Below are positions 33,120 to 33,958 of a stretch of 33,958 bases of DNA, piece by piece. Both the position numbers and the translations under genes were made by a program. This stretch comes from Bradyrhizobium lablabi (GTDB lineage Bacteria; Pseudomonadota; Alphaproteobacteria; Rhizobiales; Xanthobacteraceae), in contig NZ_LLYB01000085.1 in assembly GCF_001440475.1 (NCBI RefSeq), positions 24,592 to 58,549 on the forward strand, written 5' to 3'. The notes under the pieces were generated by a model. It did not search any database and was not told the DNA's origin. It saw only the letters and a list, made by a program, of their open reading frames with translations. Each line of letters opens with the position of its first letter. Position 1 is the first letter of the stretch.

Positions 33120-33153
33120 ATCTTCCCGGCGGCCAAAGGGCTTCCGGGAAGAT
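33120..33153. repeat. Perfect 10-bp-arm hairpin downstream of the Cys-rich peptide gene
   Basis: ATCTTCCCGG pairs with CCGGGAAGAT across a 14-base loop; GAAGAT at 33108-33113 can alternatively pair with the first arm. It lies about 60 bases after the stop of the Cys-rich gene and lacks a T-run, so it may be a processing or stability element and not a classic terminator. Confidence 0.5.
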
Positions 33154-33212
33154 CGGCTATTGAGTCCGTTGGATGCAATTTTTCTCAGCGTCGGGCCGTC
33201 AGCTCGTGGGAC

Positions 33213-33662
33213 TTAGCACACGCGGCAATATCCCCAGGATGCGCAACAGCTGCCGCTCGCGCAGCCGACTGCGCAACCGACCGCGCAGGCACGGACCGCG
33301 CAGCCACGGCAGGCACGGACCGCGGCGCAGCCACGGCAGCCACGAGCCGCGCATCCACGGCAGCCACGGGCCGCGCAGCCACGGCAGCCACCGCATGCGC
33401 GGGCTAGCTGCACGCGGGTGCCAACGTCTTCCTTATCGAAGAGATGGAACGTGGCGAGACTGACGTCGGCCATTTCCTCTTCGCTGAGAACGATGCGCTG
33501 ATTGGGTGACGGATTGTCAGATTGCGCGATATCAGCAGCGGGCATCGTGGATGCTGATGTGCTACCCAGCAGCGAAAAACCCAGTCCGGTAGCGCCCAGC
33601 ACCGTCACGGTGGCGGCTTTGGTTGCGCGTTTCTGCTTCGAAGCTTGCTTGACCCGTGGCAT
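33213..33662 (-). CDS. Cys-rich peptide precursor, putative RiPP
   Basis: A 149-residue protein in two parts. The leader (about 1-88) begins MPRVKQASKQKRATKAATVT, has a short hydrophobic stretch (VLGATGLGFSLLG), and contains LSEEEMADVSLATFHLFDKE (about 59-78), the kind of conserved block that recruits a maturation enzyme. The rest (about 89-149) has 16 Cys, Gly, Ala and Arg in octapeptide repeats of GCRGCAAR type, ending CCASWGYCRVC. The composition recalls Gly/Cys-rich precursors processed by radical SAM/SPASM enzymes in rhizobia; I cannot confirm the family. GGAGG is nine bases before the ATG at 33662; the ATG at 33671 directly abuts it and is unlikely. No maturase lies in the window. Confidence 0.75.
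   Translation of the reverse strand: MPRVKQASKQKRATKAATVTVLGATGLGFSLLGSTSASTMPAADIAQSDNPSPNQRIVLSEEEMADVSLATFHLFDKEDVGTRVQLARACGGCRGCAARGCRGCAARGCRGCAAVRACRGCAVRACAVGCAVGCASGSCCASWGYCRVC
33318..33389 (-). repeat. Three tandem 24-bp repeats in the Cys-rich gene
   Basis: Three successive 24-base units encode GCRGCAAR, GCRGCAAR and GCRGCAAV. They are in frame with the gene, so the copy number can change without breaking it. Confidence 0.7.
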
Positions 33663-33958
33663 GGTCTGCATCCTCCGTAAGTTCTTATGATAGCGCTTGG
33701 GGTTGCAAGTGTGCGCCCGGCAAGTCCGGCGCGCAAGGGTCTGTGCGATAAGTTACAAACCGTCCCATCGCATTCCCATTCATCTTCATGAACGAGATGA
33801 GCCAAATGCGCGTCAGCGGCCGAACAGCATTCGATAGGTCAGCATCATTGAACAATGTGCGTGCCACCTTCTAATGACATGGATCAAGCCGGTCGCCGTG
33901 ACGCGCGCGACGTCCGGCGCGGAGTTACGACGGGGACAGCCACGAAGGCCGCGTAGAG

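Noticed and set aside
33318..33389. Tandem 24-bp repeats as a CRISPR-like array
   Set aside because: The repeats are contiguous without spacers, in frame and coding, so they are a protein repeat.

Overview
The window looks like a chromosomal piece of an alphaproteobacterium of the Bradyrhizobium/Rhodopseudomonas group. This rests on the high GC content, the palindromic 'GTCATTGCGAG...CTCGCAATGAC' dispersed element at 17064-17147, DUF1127 and DUF1236 proteins, a FixQ/CcoQ-type subunit, a FixK/Fnr-type box, two small conserved basic proteins of a kind I associate with rhizobia, and a Cys-rich peptide precursor. I see no tRNA, rRNA, CRISPR array, transposase or phage gene. Family calls come from reading the translations, not from database searches.

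Left part (1-6.7 kb): a His-rich exported protein diverges from an MFS permease, followed by a small hypothetical protein. Two secreted proteins (DUF4864-like and LprI/DUF1311-like) lie on the minus strand. A crotonase and an unusual tautomerase form a minus-strand pair that diverges from a TetR regulator across two palindromes, which are probably its operators. Signalling part (6.7-12.5 kb): DUF1127, a winged-helix/TolB-like/TPR regulator, a hybrid histidine kinase with an ethylene-receptor-like membrane module, an orphan CcoQ-like subunit preceded by a perfect Fnr/FixK box, an LssY_C membrane protein and a small Cys-rich exported protein.

Middle part (12.5-23.8 kb): two amine/amino-acid modules, each with its own XRE-cupin regulator. 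Module 1 is XRE-cupin, divergent from an omega-amino-acid:pyruvate aminotransferase, a DadA-type D-amino-acid dehydrogenase and a D-Ala-D-Ala ligase. Module 2 is XRE-cupin followed by a BisC/TMAO-reductase-type molybdoenzyme, divergent from a polar amino-acid ABC transporter (binding protein, permease, ATPase) and a PuuB-like FAD oxidase. Two near-identical 17-bp sites lie in the module 2 divergent region. A plausible reading is uptake of an amine or amino acid, its reduction or oxidation in the cytoplasm, and feedback through the cupin sensor.

Right part (23.8-34 kb): MarR, a Bug/TctC-type binding protein and an O-methyltransferase, with a near-consensus promoter overlapped by two palindromes. 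Then a DUF1236 protein ending at a bidirectional terminator, a gamma-glutamyltransferase, a Crp/Fnr regulator and a ChaC-like cyclotransferase (possible glutathione turnover), two overlapping tiny conserved genes, a small cytochrome c, and at the far end a Cys-rich peptide with 16 cysteines in its last 60 residues, built from octapeptide repeats behind a conserved-looking leader. That peptide is the best candidate for an undescribed system.
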